DNA of 48,711 nucleotides. Origin: Candidatus Acidiferrales bacterium (GTDB lineage Bacteria; Acidobacteriota; Terriglobia; Acidiferrales; UBA7541). Positions 1 to 13,044 of this stretch are shown in pieces; the first letter of the stretch is position 1; every line of letters starts with the position of its first letter. The position numbers were made by a program, and so were the translations under genes. The notes below the pieces were generated by a model. It did not search any database. It was not told where the DNA came from and saw only the letters and a list, made by a program, of their open reading frames with translations. Location of the stretch: contig JASHQB010000100.1 in the NCBI GenBank assembly GCA_030037775.1, positions 1-48,711 of the forward strand. Reading direction: 5' to 3'.

Positions 1-489
<489 letters not shown>

Positions 490-560
490 TCGCCCCGGCT
501 TTGCCGGAGCAGGAACGCGAATTTTATTGTCCTGGCGTTGCCGGGACGGGAGGTTAGCCC

Positions 561-4748
<4,188 letters not shown>

Positions 4749-4775
4749 ATTCAAACTTACGTACAACAGAAGGGC

Positions 4776-4809
4776 GGCGCGCGAAGACAGCGCGCCGGTT
4801 TTCTTTTTT
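4776..4809 (+). terminator. Intrinsic terminator after rpoC
   Basis: A perfect 7-bp stem, GGCGCGC (4776-4782) with GCGCGCC (4790-4796) around a GAAGACA loop, is followed by GG and a T-rich run (TTTTCTTTTTT). It sits 27 bases after the rpoC stop, the expected place for the end of the rpoBC transcript. Confidence 0.85.
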
Positions 4810-4874
4810 GGCCCATCACTTTTCCTTAGCTCCGCGCTCACAGTGAACCTCTGGAAACTCATTTTCTTTCCGAT

Positions 4875-4904
4875 TTGTCGTCGCAATCGCGCAGCCGCTA
4901 CAAT
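4875..4904 (+). promoter_or_regulatory. Candidate sigma70-type promoter for the hybrid kinase
   Basis: TTGTCG (4875-4880) and TACAAT (4899-4904) are 18 bases apart. They lie between the rpoC terminator and the kinase start at 4961, leaving a leader of roughly 50 bases. The TACAAT -10 form recurs upstream of other genes in this window (24695, 37780), which supports it as a local consensus. Confidence 0.5.
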
Positions 4905-4960
4905 GGTTTGAGTAGGAATGCGGCGTTCCGCCGGTCTTGCAGTGGCGAGCATCGGCTTAT

Positions 4961-7306
4961 ATGGCAAAAAAGAAGAAAAACGGGGGCGATGTTCCTCTAC
5001 AAAGCGAATCCAGCGCACAGCCTTGGCCGCCGGAGAGTGCCCGAAACCAAGAACTCTTTGAAGTCGTGGCGCGCTCGCAGCGCGGTTTCCGCGAGCTGAT
5101 CGACAGCTTTGACCGCATCGCCTTCAACTTGTCTCTCGACGGCCGCATCCAGGTCATCAATCGCCGATTCGCAGACGTCTTAGGCCTGCCCTTCGCCGCT
5201 ATCGTGGACCATCCGCTGGATGAGTTCGTCGCCGAGCCGCAGCGCGAAGAACTCGCGCGGGCCCTGCCCCATTTTCTCGAGAAGCGTTTCTGGGCCGGCG
5301 TCGTGCCGGTGCGTTGGAAGTCGCAACCGGAAGTGCACTTTTACGATTGCACGCTCTACGCCGTTGTAAAAGACGGTAAGGTGACCGGCGTCAGTGGTCT
5401 GGCGCGAGATATTTCTCTGCAGAAGGAAGCAGAGTCGCGGTTTACCGATCTTTTCGAAACGTTACACGAAGGAGTTTACTTCGCTGCGCCCAGCGGAGAG
5501 CTCCTTGACGTGAACCCGGCTGCGGTTCGCATGCTGGGATATGAAACCAAGGAGAAATTGCTCGGGCAGCCCGTCGAACGGCATTTTCTCACGGCCGCGG
5601 AGAGCGCCGCGTTGTGGGAGGAGTTGCGGAGATCGGGTTCTGTCCGTGACCGCGAGCTGACCTTGCGGCGCAAAGACGGCTCGCTGATTCGGGTGCTCAA
5701 TTCCAGCGTGGCGATACGCGACGCGTCCGGTGAATTTGTCCGCTTTCAGGGCTCGCTCGTGGACATTACCGAACGCGGCCAGATGGAGCGGCGCCTCCGC
5801 GAGGAACAGGAGTTTGTGCGCCGGCTGGTTGCCTGCTTTCCGGATATTATTGTGGTGCTCGACAAGAGCGGACACTACACTTTCGTGAGCCCGCGTGTTC
5901 AGGAATTCCTAGGCTATACACCGGATGAGTATCTTGGGGCCAGCATCCAAGACCGTCCGCACCCGGATGATCGCGATTCGCTTCTCAGTTTCTTTCGCAG
6001 CCTCACGAACGGCGAAGTCAGCTTTGGCGCGGTGGAATATCGCACGGCACACAAGAACGGGGGCTGGCGAACGGTACGCGCGAACGCCAGTCCGCTCACC
6101 AACGCCGAGGGGCAGATTATTGGAGTCGTCGCCTCCGCCAGGGACGTCACCGAATCGAAGCGCTTGGAGCAGCAATTGATGCAATCGGAAAAGCTGGCGG
6201 CCATCGGGCAAATGGTTTCCGGCGTGGCGCACGAGCTGAATAATCCGCTCACGGCCATCCTCGGCGTGAGCGACTTGGTGCAGGAGCGCACCACGGATGA
6301 GGCCTCGCGCCGCCAGGTGCAGCTGATTCACAAGCAGGCGCGCAAGGCCGCGGAGCTTGTACAAGGATTGCTGATGTTCTCCCGGCCATCCCTGCATCAG
6401 AGCCAGCACGTTCGCGTAGCGGACTTGATCGCTCGCGCGATCGAATTGCACAAAGCGGAATTGGAGGCCCGGCGCATCACCGTGAGCGTGGATGCAGCGG
6501 CGGGCTTGCCGTTGATTGAAGCGGATCCCCAGCACATGACCCAAGTCTTTGTTAATCTGCTCTCGAATGCCGAACAAGCGATCGCATCGGTGAGCGATCA
6601 TGGCCGGATTTCTATTCACATCAACGCTGTAGACGGGCAACAGGAAATCCTCGTCGACGACGACGGCCCGGGCATTCGGCCGGACATTCGTTCAAAGATA
6701 TTCGATCCATTCTTTACAACCCACCGAACCAGCGGTGGCTCCGGGCTGGGCCTCACAATTTGCCTGGTCATCGTCAAGGAACACGGCGGCACCATTGAAG
6801 CGCAAACGTCCGCGACGGGTGGCGGCCGTTTTCGCGTTCTGTTGCCTTCGGCGAAGGGGGCGGCGGTGCCTCCGAAAATACCGGAGCGTTCCAGCCGCGG
6901 TGATCTGAAAAACCGGTCGATTCTCGTGGTCGATGACGAGGCAGGGATTCGGGATTTGGTTCGGCAGGGCCTGGCAACGCGGGGAGCCGCGGTGGATGCT
7001 GCTGAAACGGGAGAAGAGGCGTGGGATCTACTGATGTCTCGGTCGTATGACCTGGTGCTGTGCGACTGCAACTTGGGAGGCGAAAGCGGATCCGGACTCT
7101 TCGAAAGAGTCACAAACAGCAAAGGCTCTCAGCCTCCGCGATTTGTGCTGATGACGGGCGAGTTGTTCGATGCCGAGCAGGTATCCGCCTGGGAAAAAAA
7201 AGGACTGAGGGTGCTGCAGAAGCCGTTTCAGATTTCGGAGCTTGTGGCCGTACTCGAAGGGATGCTTTCTGCCCCTGCACCAGAATTAAAATCCATCGAG
7301 CGCTAG
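4961..7306 (+). CDS. Three-PAS hybrid sensor histidine kinase with C-terminal receiver
   Basis: A 781-residue sensor kinase fused to a response-regulator receiver. Numbered from the ATG at 4961, three PAS domains lie at about 35-150, 158-275 and 285-405. HisKA follows, with phosphoacceptor His424 in AHELNNPL. The HATPase domain carries the N box NLLSNAEQAI and the G boxes DDGPGI and GGSGLGL, ending near 625. A CheY-like receiver starts near 652 (VVDDEAG), with probable phospho-acceptor Asp702 in LVLCDCNL and the conserved Lys in VLQKPF. No membrane segment is visible, so it is probably a cytoplasmic sensor of a ligand or redox signal. An upstream in-frame TTG at 4937 exists, but the MAKKKK start is more natural. 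No partner regulator is adjacent, and the gene is convergent with the one ending at 7316. The stimulus is unknown. Confidence 0.93.
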   Translation: MAKKKKNGGDVPLQSESSAQPWPPESARNQELFEVVARSQRGFRELIDSFDRIAFNLSLDGRIQVINRRFADVLGLPFAAIVDHPLDEFVAEPQREELARALPHFLEKRFWAGVVPVRWKSQPEVHFYDCTLYAVVKDGKVTGVSGLARDISLQKEAESRFTDLFETLHEGVYFAAPSGELLDVNPAAVRMLGYETKEKLLGQPVERHFLTAAESAALWEELRRSGSVRDRELTLRRKDGSLIRVLNSSVAIRDASGEFVRFQGSLVDITERGQMERRLREEQEFVRRLVACFPDIIVVLDKSGHYTFVSPRVQEFLGYTPDEYLGASIQDRPHPDDRDSLLSFFRSLTNGEVSFGAVEYRTAHKNGGWRTVRANASPLTNAEGQIIGVVASARDVTESKRLEQQLMQSEKLAAIGQMVSGVAHELNNPLTAILGVSDLVQERTTDEASRRQVQLIHKQARKAAELVQGLLMFSRPSLHQSQHVRVADLIARAIELHKAELEARRITVSVDAAAGLPLIEADPQHMTQVFVNLLSNAEQAIASVSDHGRISIHINAVDGQQEILVDDDGPGIRPDIRSKIFDPFFTTHRTSGGSGLGLTICLVIVKEHGGTIEAQTSATGGGRFRVLLPSAKGAAVPPKIPERSSRGDLKNRSILVVDDEAGIRDLVRQGLATRGAAVDAAETGEEAWDLLMSRSYDLVLCDCNLGGESGSGLFERVTNSKGSQPPRFVLMTGELFDAEQVSAWEKKGLRVLQKPFQISELVAVLEGMLSAPAPELKSIER

Positions 7307-7315
7307 ATCACCGCG

Positions 7316-8239
7316 TCACTTCTTCCCGGTCTTGTCGGTTCGGTGTGCATCGACGCCAAAATCCCACAGGAGCAGGCTTATGCCCTCCTCGGGGAAAAAC
7401 TGCGCGAGGGCGTACTCTCCGGGCGCAAGCGATTTCCCCAGCGTGAAGCGATACAGACCCTTCGCCACTTGCCATTCTTGCAGGGAGACCGTCTTGCCCT
7501 TGTTGTTTTGCTGTCCAAAGAACGTGTCGATGTTTTCGATGTGCCTTTTGTCACCCTCTGACCGCGCTACCAGGAGTTCGATCTGCGGTTCGCCGAGGTC
7601 CGCAGTGCGAAAATAAAACTCGGGGTTGGGATTGGTGATTCGAAAGGCCGCATGCCTGCCCGGCAGATCCACGCTGGTGCGCGTCGGTATGACGGGCAAG
7701 GGAACTACGACTTGTTCGACGAGGTGACCCTTGTTCAGCTTCGCGGACGCAGCCGATTGCTTCAGAGGAGAAATGGCCCGGCCATCGAGGAGGAAAAATC
7801 CCTGGCCTGGCGGCAGAAGAACGCCAGGAACGACTTCGAAACTAGCATCGACGTCAAGCGGCGCTGTTTTTGCGGCGTCTTCGCCAGCCTTGATCTGGTT
7901 GGTTAGGGCTGCATCTGCCTTCCGTCCGGCAGCCTCGGCCTGCTTGGTAGCTGCCCAGTCAACCAACGAGGCCGGGATTTCTTCCCATTCGGAACGCTCT
8001 ACACTGAAGTAGCGAACCCGGTCTCCATCAAGCTGATAGCTGCTTACGACTTGGAAAGTGCCGTCCTTCATCACCAGCTTCTTTCCGCGCGGCACGGTTG
8101 CACCGGATGCCTCTTGCTGTGTTGCGCCGGGAACAGGGCTGGGTCGCGGCGCTGTGGAGGCAATCGGGATGGTAAGAAGCGCCGCAAACCAGACAGACGC
8201 GGCAAAAAACAGGAATCGGAAAGGGCTGTGCTTGTACAT
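7316..8239 (-). CDS. Secreted or membrane-anchored protein of unknown function
   Basis: A 307-residue protein starting with a short basic stretch and a hydrophobic segment at about residues 8-28, either a signal peptide or a membrane anchor. It is followed by a Pro/Ala-rich linker. Residues 51-103 form a compact domain (KKLVMKDGTFQ, GDRVRYFSVERSEWEEIP, SLVDWAATKQAEA). I recall this pattern from uncharacterised acidobacterial envelope proteins. The remaining 200 residues look like a soluble beta-rich domain without a motif I can name. The ATG at 8239 is chosen because the open frame upstream to 8449 lacks a hydrophobic start and would overrun the small gene at 8386-8604. No clear ribosome site is visible. 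It lies 146 bp downstream of that small gene on the same strand and may share its transcript. Function unknown. Confidence 0.75.
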   Translation of the reverse strand: MYKHSPFRFLFFAASVWFAALLTIPIASTAPRPSPVPGATQQEASGATVPRGKKLVMKDGTFQVVSSYQLDGDRVRYFSVERSEWEEIPASLVDWAATKQAEAAGRKADAALTNQIKAGEDAAKTAPLDVDASFEVVPGVLLPPGQGFFLLDGRAISPLKQSAASAKLNKGHLVEQVVVPLPVIPTRTSVDLPGRHAAFRITNPNPEFYFRTADLGEPQIELLVARSEGDKRHIENIDTFFGQQNNKGKTVSLQEWQVAKGLYRFTLGKSLAPGEYALAQFFPEEGISLLLWDFGVDAHRTDKTGKK

Positions 8240-8385
8240 TACGGAAGTGGCCTTCGCTAACTGCGCCGGAAGTTTAGGACGCTCTTCGCGGCGGAGCAGT
8301 TTGCCAAGCCGGTTCAGTTTATACCTGGGAAGTGAAAAACAGCAATGGCCCGTTAGTGCGTCGCAAAGCGAACCAGGAACTGGGT

Positions 8386-8604
8386 CTAGTGGTTGCAGCG
8401 GGGGGAAAGCACGTTGAGGATCATCAACTCCGAGTTCGTAAAAAGCCACTTTTCTGCCTCAGCTCCTGCCGCTCCAGCTGCGCGCACCAATGAGCCGATA
8501 TGCTTCAGTTGAGCCAGCTTTCGAAGATGATCGAGGCAGATTCCCGTAATCCGAGAAACTTCGTCCTCGGTGAAGAGCTTTTGATTCGAGGGAATGTAGG
8601 ACAA
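8386..8604 (-). CDS. Small MerR-like helix-turn-helix protein
   Basis: A 72-residue protein. The N-terminal part FTEDEVSRITGICLDHLRKLA resembles the first helix-turn-helix of MerR/excisionase-type DNA-binding domains. A short Ala-rich helix and a hydrophobic tail (LFTNSELMILNVLSPRC) follow. The TTG start at 8604 is supported by GGGAGG ten bases upstream. It overlaps only the unlikely 5' extension of the gene ending at 7316, in another frame. A sequence matching the sigma54 -24/-12 consensus lies about 60 bases upstream of the start. The likely role is a small DNA-binding regulator, but it lacks the effector and dimerisation parts of full MerR proteins, so this is an inference from the helix pattern. 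Confidence 0.65.
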   Translation of the reverse strand: MSYIPSNQKLFTEDEVSRITGICLDHLRKLAQLKHIGSLVRAAGAAGAEAEKWLFTNSELMILNVLSPRCNH

Positions 8605-8662
8605 TTCTTTGATTCCTCCCGATTACTCGTTTCTGAGATATCGGCAAACCGCGAAGATACTT

Positions 8663-8680
8663 GAGCATGTGTTGTGCCAA
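8663..8680 (-). promoter_or_regulatory. Candidate sigma54 (-24/-12) promoter
   Basis: Read on the minus strand, TTGGCACAACACATGCTC matches the sigma54 consensus TTGGCACG-N4-TTGCW. The invariant GG (8678-8677) and GC (8666-8665) are separated by exactly ten bases. The predicted start site near 8653 gives a leader of about 50 bases before the TTG start at 8604. The upstream half is also part of a small dyad, TGCCAA-tct-TTGGCA (8675-8689). Confidence 0.6.
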
Positions 8681-8855
8681 TCTTTGGCATCCGCTACCGA
8701 AGCCCAGATCTATTTACCAAAGCCTTGACAGCCAATGATTTACGGAGCCGAGCGCGGAAGGGAGAGCCAACGTGAGGTAGGGAATGTGTATTGCGGCGAA
8801 GGAAATATTTTACCCATCTTGCGGATTTGGCTACAGTTTTTGGTACAAGAGCCAA

Positions 8856-10301
8856 CTAAGAACTGTCACCAGTTGCTCCCTCGAACGCGCGCGCCAGCTG
8901 CAAGATGCGCGCTTCCATGAAGGCGGGAGCGAATATTTGCAGGCCTATGGGTAGCCTGTCGGATGTGACGCCACAGGGGATGGAGATCGCGGGAACGCCG
9001 GCCAGGTCTCCTGTAACTGTATAAATATCAGATAGATACATCGCTAGCGGGTCGTCGATACGTTCGCCGATCCGGAAGGCCGGTGACGGCGATGTGGGCG
9101 TCACGATCACGTCTGCTTTCTTGAATGCCTCCGTGAAGTCCCGGGTAATCAAAGAGCGTACCTTCTGCGCGCGGAGATAATAGGCGTCGTAATAACCCGA
9201 AGAGAGGGCATATGTTCCGAGCATGATCCGGCGTTTCACTTCAGTGCCGAACCCGCGGCCGCGGGTATTCTCATACATTTCGCGCAGACTGCTGCCATCC
9301 ACGCGCAGTCCGTAGCGAACGCCATCAAAACGGGCCAGATTGGAGCTTGCTTCGGCGTTCGCGACGATGTAATAGGTCGCGATTGCGTAATCGGTGTGGG
9401 GCATGCTCAGGTTGACCGTGCGGCAACCCAGTTTTTTGAGAACCTCGATTCCGTCCTCAACCTTCTGCCGGACTTCTGGATCCATTCCTTCACCAAAATA
9501 CTCTGCTGGAATACCGATGCGCATGCCTTCAACAGGTTTTTGCATCTCAGCGAAAAAGCCGGGCACGGGGACACTGGCAGAGGTCGAGTCATTTTCATCG
9601 CGTCCAGAAATGACCGCCAGAAAGGCTGCGATGTCGCTCACCGTGGTGGCAAAGGGGCCGATGCGATCGAGAGAAGAGGCGAAAGCGATGAGCCCGTAGC
9701 GTGACACGCGGCCATAGGTGGGCATCATTGCCGGAACACCACAGAGTGCGCCTGGCTGCCGGATGGAGCCGCCTGTGTCTGTTCCCAGCGCACCCACGGC
9801 CAACTGCGCGGCCACCGCCGCCGCTGAGCCACCGCTCGAGCCGCCAGGAACACGATCGAGCGCCACCGGATTGCGCACCGGGCCGAACGCCGAATTCTCA
9901 TTCGAGCTGCCCATAGCAAACTCGTCGCAATTCGTTTTTCCCAGAATCACTGCGCCGGCATCCTCCAACCGCGCGACAGCGGTGGCATCGAAAGGTGGGA
10001 CGTAATCTTCGAGCATGCGCGAAGCGCATGTGGTGCGGATGCCTCGTGTGCTGATCACGTCCTTGATGGCCACAGGAACGCCAGCGAGCGGCGGCAGCGG
10101 CTTCCCGCTCGCGCGCATGGCATCGACGCGATCTGCTTGGGCGTAGGCACGCTCGGGCGATAGCGTCAGGTACGCATTCAGCTCTGGATTGCGTTTTTCG
10201 ATGCGAGAATAGAATTCAGCGGTTAGCTCGCGCGCGGAAATCGTCTTCGCGTCGAGCGCCGCGCGTACCGAGAAAACTGTCCATTTCTTGACGGCGCTCA
10301 C
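8856..10301 (-). CDS. gatA: Aspartyl/glutamyl-tRNA amidotransferase subunit A
   Basis: The 481-residue amidase subunit of the GatCAB complex. The complex converts misacylated Glu-tRNA(Gln), or Asp-tRNA(Asn), to the correct amidated form using glutamine. The amidase-signature catalytic triad is complete: Lys80 in GVPVAIKD, cis-Ser155 in PGGSSGGS and nucleophile Ser179 in [11 protein letters not shown]. The family motif [11 protein letters not shown] follows. Length is typical. The start codon overlaps the gatC stop by four bases (10298-10301), so the two are translationally coupled. gatB is not in the window, as in many genomes where it is unlinked. Nothing suggests a different amidase family: the GRVSRYG and [12 protein letters not shown] segments are GatA-specific. 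Confidence 0.97.
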   Translation of the reverse strand: MSAVKKWTVFSVRAALDAKTISARELTAEFYSRIEKRNPELNAYLTLSPERAYAQADRVDAMRASGKPLPPLAGVPVAIKDVISTRGIRTTCASRMLEDYVPPFDATAVARLEDAGAVILGKTNCDEFAMGSSNENSAFGPVRNPVALDRVPGGSSGGSAAAVAAQLAVGALGTDTGGSIRQPGALCGVPAMMPTYGRVSRYGLIAFASSLDRIGPFATTVSDIAAFLAVISGRDENDSTSASVPVPGFFAEMQKPVEGMRIGIPAEYFGEGMDPEVRQKVEDGIEVLKKLGCRTVNLSMPHTDYAIATYYIVANAEASSNLARFDGVRYGLRVDGSSLREMYENTRGRGFGTEVKRRIMLGTYALSSGYYDAYYLRAQKVRSLITRDFTEAFKKADVIVTPTSPSPAFRIGERIDDPLAMYLSDIYTVTGDLAGVPAISIPCGVTSDRLPIGLQIFAPAFMEARILQLARAFEGATGDSS

Positions 10302-10600
10302 CGTTCGATGACCTTGGGGACACGAAAATAAGGAGCTTTGGCGTGCGGCGCTTGCTCCAGGATCGCCTTTGAAACGTCGCAGGTGCGCACGATGTCGTCG
10401 CGCAGAGTCGTTTCCGGCGCGGAATGCGCCTCCAAGGCCTGCGCCATCGGTTCGACGCGGGACACGTCCAGTTCCTTTAACTTATCGATGTAGCTCAGAA
10501 TGTCGTCGAGCTGGGTGCGGAGCCTTTCCACTTCTGCTTCGGTGAGTTCCAGATGCGCCAGTTCGGCGACGTGCATCACTTCTTCGCGGCTGATTTTCAT
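10298..10600 (-). CDS. gatC: Aspartyl/glutamyl-tRNA amidotransferase subunit C
   Basis: A 100-residue GatC, the small subunit that wraps around GatA and GatB and stabilises the amidotransferase. The typical pattern is present: [18 protein letters not shown] near the N-terminus, a helix ending in [15 protein letters not shown], then VEPM and a C-terminal RDD followed by [12 protein letters not shown]. Its start overlaps the end of the upstream DUF721 gene by four bases, and its stop overlaps the gatA start by four bases. The three genes therefore form one tightly coupled unit. Confidence 0.96.
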   Translation of the reverse strand: MKISREEVMHVAELAHLELTEAEVERLRTQLDDILSYIDKLKELDVSRVEPMAQALEAHSAPETTLRDDIVRTCDVSKAILEQAPHAKAPYFRVPKVIER

Positions 10601-10953
10601 AGCTTCGGCTTCGCGCGCTTGCGCAGGAAAGGCACGTGATCGTTGTCGACTTCGTATGCCAGGCGTTTACCTTGCGGCGCCAATACGACGCGCACTTCTC
10701 GCGCGAGCGTTCCACCCCAGGCCTGATTGACCCGCTCCCGCAATTGCTGCTCCATCGTTTCGGCCTGGTTCTTCCATGCGCGCGAATCCGCTTCCAGGTA
10801 CAAAACTCCCTTCCCGTAACCGGTCGGGCGAAGATGGGCCGCCATCGTCTCGCCCATGAGCGCCGGCCATCGCGCCCGCAACCACGCCGCGGCAGCGTTT
10901 GGATCTCGCATGCTTCGCAGCGCAACGCCCAGAAAATCGCCCGCTCGCTCCAT
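10597..10953 (-). CDS. DUF721/DciA-like protein
   Basis: A 118-residue protein of the DUF721 family. Some members (DciA) recruit or load the replicative DnaB helicase in bacteria lacking DnaC. The recognisable core is WPALMGETMAAHLRPTGYGKGVLYLEADSRAWKNQAE spread over about residues 28-66. The typical hydrophobic strand, Ser-x-x-Trp and a later long helix are present. It opens a run of three overlapping genes with gatC and gatA. No ribosome site is evident before the ATG; a TAGAAT -10-like element lies only about 13 bases upstream, so the leader may be very short. Assignment to the family is good, but the helicase-loading role is inferred from other phyla. Confidence 0.78.
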   Translation of the reverse strand: MERAGDFLGVALRSMRDPNAAAAWLRARWPALMGETMAAHLRPTGYGKGVLYLEADSRAWKNQAETMEQQLRERVNQAWGGTLAREVRVVLAPQGKRLAYEVDNDHVPFLRKRAKPKL

Positions 10954-11020
10954 GGAATTTCGATTCTAGCACACGGCTGAAGTCCGATCGGGCTTTCGGC
11001 TCGCGGAGCGCAAGCGTGAA

Positions 11021-11602
11021 TCACGCCAGGCCCAGCTCGTTGGCAATGCCGCGCATCGCATCGATGCAGGTCGCGATGTGCTCGTCGAGAGGTATGCCAA
11101 GCTCTTCCGCGCCTTTGTGCACGTCCTCGCGACTGACACCTCGGGCGAACGCCTTGTCCTTGAGCTTCTTTTTTACCGATGCGGCTTCCACGTCTGCAAT
11201 TTTCTTGCTGGGCTTGATCAGCGCGCACGCGGTTAGGAAGCCGGCGAGCTCGTCGCAGGCAAAAAGCGTGCGATCGAGGGCAGATTCGCGCTTCACCCCC
11301 GTGTAGTCGGCATGGGCAAGGATTGCATGGATCATTTCCTCCGGATAGCCATGCTCGCGCAGGATGCTGGAACCCTGCGCGGGGTGCTCCTTGCCGGCAT
11401 GATGCTCCGCATTGGGCCAGCGCTCATAATCAAAGTCGTGAAGCAATGCCGCACGACCCCACAGTTCTTCGTCCGCACCGTTTTTGCGAGCGTAGGCGCG
11501 AACGCAGCCCTCCACGGCCAGCGCGTGCTTCCGCAGATTCTCGCTTTGTGTGTACTCGCAAAGCAATTTCCAGGCCTCTTCCCGGCTTGGCAGGTTGGCC
11601 AT
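11021..11602 (-). CDS. HD-domain hydrolase
   Basis: A 193-residue HD-superfamily protein, probably a metal-dependent phosphohydrolase. The metal-binding pattern is clear: His in LRKHALAVEG, the HD pair in ALLHDFDYERWP, a later His in AILAHADYTG and an Asp in LFACDELAGF. The C-terminal part (KKIADVEAASVKKKLKDKAF...HKGAEELGIPLDEH) matches a widespread HDIG-type subfamily whose substrate is unknown. A GGGGG stretch eight bases upstream supports the ATG at 11602. The gene lies 67 bp upstream of the DUF721-gatC-gatA run on the same strand. Confidence 0.88.
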   Translation of the reverse strand: MANLPSREEAWKLLCEYTQSENLRKHALAVEGCVRAYARKNGADEELWGRAALLHDFDYERWPNAEHHAGKEHPAQGSSILREHGYPEEMIHAILAHADYTGVKRESALDRTLFACDELAGFLTACALIKPSKKIADVEAASVKKKLKDKAFARGVSREDVHKGAEELGIPLDEHIATCIDAMRGIANELGLA

Positions 11603-11755
11603 AGTCGTTTCCCCCGGTTCGTGAGCCCACTAGCCTATCAAAGATGGCGTTTACGCGGGGCGGCTTCTTCGCTGCCTGGAAAGATTGATTTTCCCGTCAT
11701 GCCAGGGCTAGAATCTTGGTCGCGTTCTGGAACAAGGAATTAGGCAAAAAAAGAC

Positions 11756-11784
11756 TTGACTTGGGTTAGTGCGCTGGAGAGAAT
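11756..11784 (+). promoter_or_regulatory. Candidate promoter for the zinc-ribbon/XRE regulator
   Basis: TTGACT (11756-11761) and GAGAAT (11779-11784) are separated by 17 bases, about 80 bases upstream of the GTG start at 11866. The -35 is near consensus and the -10 is weaker. Confidence 0.4.
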
Positions 11785-11865
11785 GCCGGTCGCGCCAGTT
11801 TCTGCCTTCCCTCTGTGATACGTTCCTCCTCTCCGCACCGCCGGAAAAGTCTGTGAGGATGACCG

Positions 11866-12513
11866 GTGGGAGAAAAGAAAGCTGAGGAAGTCATTTCGGA
11901 CATGGACCGAGAAGTAATCCGTTGTGGTGTCTGCGGCCTGGTGCAATACCGTACGCGAACCGACAATTGCCGTCGCTGCTTGCGCTTGCTGCCTCCGAAG
12001 GTGACTTTCGTGATTCCCACGCCGTCGCCCGAAGGGGTGGCTGGCGCCGACGCGCAGTCGGCGAATGAATGGCCGAACCGCGAAACCGTAGAGAATATCG
12101 GCCAGCGGATTCGCCAATTGCGCGAGTCGCGCGGAATGACCCAGAGCCAGCTTCAGGCGCGCTCGCGCGTCTCGCGTTCGTATCTCTCACGTATCGAAAG
12201 CGGGCAGATGACGCCCAGCCTCGGTACCCTGGAGAAAATTGCCGAAGCCTTGGGAGTCGGGTTGAATCGCTTTTTCGTTCCCGAGTCTACCGGCCAGACG
12301 CTGCTCGAGGATCCGTTCATTCAGGGATTGCGGCCATTCCTGCGCCAGCTCGATTGGGCGCAGTGGCAATCCATCCTTAAGCGCCTGCAGGCCATCAGCG
12401 ACCACGTGAGCAGCAGCGTCATGCGGCCGCAGGTGCAGCCCATACTGGAATCGAAGATGCCGCATATGTCGCCCCGGCGGCATACACCGTCCATGGCTTC
12501 AGCCCATCGCTAA
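11866..12513 (+). CDS. Zinc-ribbon plus XRE helix-turn-helix regulator
   Basis: A 215-residue DNA-binding protein combining two modules. A four-cysteine zinc ribbon (Cys20, Cys23, Cys35, Cys38; CGVC and CRRC) sits at the N-terminus. An XRE/Cro-type helix-turn-helix at about residues 76-135 carries IGQRIRQLRESRGMTQSQL, RSYLSRIESGQ and TLEKIAEALGVGLNRFF. The C-terminus has a helix and a disordered Ser/Pro/His-rich tail. The GTG start has GAGGA seven bases upstream (11854-11858); the next ATG (11901) would leave the ribbon intact but lacks such a site. It probably represses or activates a small gene set and may sense zinc or redox through the cysteines. Targets are unknown, and the next gene on the strand is a GNAT acetyltransferase. 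Confidence 0.88.
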   Translation: MGEKKAEEVISDMDREVIRCGVCGLVQYRTRTDNCRRCLRLLPPKVTFVIPTPSPEGVAGADAQSANEWPNRETVENIGQRIRQLRESRGMTQSQLQARSRVSRSYLSRIESGQMTPSLGTLEKIAEALGVGLNRFFVPESTGQTLLEDPFIQGLRPFLRQLDWAQWQSILKRLQAISDHVSSSVMRPQVQPILESKMPHMSPRRHTPSMASAHR

Positions 12514-12535
12514 ACGAGTTTCCGATGAGAATTGG

Positions 12536-12563
12536 CTCGACGACGCCAGGCGGCGTCGTCGAG
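12536..12563 (+). repeat. Perfect 12-bp inverted repeat upstream of the GNAT gene
   Basis: CTCGACGACGCC (12536-12547) and GGCGTCGTCGAG (12552-12563) form a perfect stem with an AGGC loop. The structure ends seven bases before the ATG at 12571 and is not followed by a T run, so it is not a normal intrinsic terminator. In mRNA it would occupy the ribosome-binding region of the GNAT gene, or it could act as an operator dyad. Confidence 0.75.
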
Positions 12564-12570
12564 TGCCCCC

Positions 12571-13044
12571 ATGCCCACTGTAACCTACCGAGCAGCGGAG
12601 AAATCCGACATACCTGCCATGGCGCGAATCCGCGCAGCAGAATGGGAAACCGAAGACTACTGGAGGAAGCGCATTGCCGGGTACTTGGACGGTGAGCTTC
12701 ACCCGCAGAAGGCGCTCAAGCCGCGTGTCAGCTACGTTTCGTATGAAGGCGATTCGCTTGCGGGATTTATCGCCGGGCACCTCACGCGCCGCTATTCTTG
12801 CGATGGGGAATTGGAATGGATCAACGTCATTCCCGAACGGCGGGGAAGCGGAATCGCGTCGGAGTTGCTTCGGCTGCTGGCGGCATGGTTCGTTGCGCAG
12901 AAAGCGCTGCGCATCTGTGTGGATGTCCAGCCAACCAACGCCGCCGCACGACGCTTTTACATGCGCCACGGCGCCGAGGAGTTAAACCCGCAGTGGCTAG
13001 TTTGGAATGACATCAGCGCGGTGCTCGGGAAGCATGGCCGCTAG
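12571..13044 (+). CDS. GNAT family N-acetyltransferase
   Basis: A 157-residue acetyltransferase of the GNAT fold, transferring an acetyl group from acetyl-CoA to an unknown amine. The N-terminus YRAAEKSDIPAMARIRAAEW is the standard first strand and helix. The acetyl-CoA loop appears as VIPERRGSGIASELLRLLAAW, near residues 86-106. The C-terminal half has the usual VDVQPTNAAARRFYMRHGAEE pattern. The ATG at 12571 is chosen over an in-frame TTG at 12532 because it matches family N-termini. No Shine-Dalgarno is visible; a perfect hairpin lies just upstream instead. The stop overlaps the end of a convergent small gene by four bases. Confidence 0.88.
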   Translation: MPTVTYRAAEKSDIPAMARIRAAEWETEDYWRKRIAGYLDGELHPQKALKPRVSYVSYEGDSLAGFIAGHLTRRYSCDGELEWINVIPERRGSGIASELLRLLAAWFVAQKALRICVDVQPTNAAARRFYMRHGAEELNPQWLVWNDISAVLGKHGR

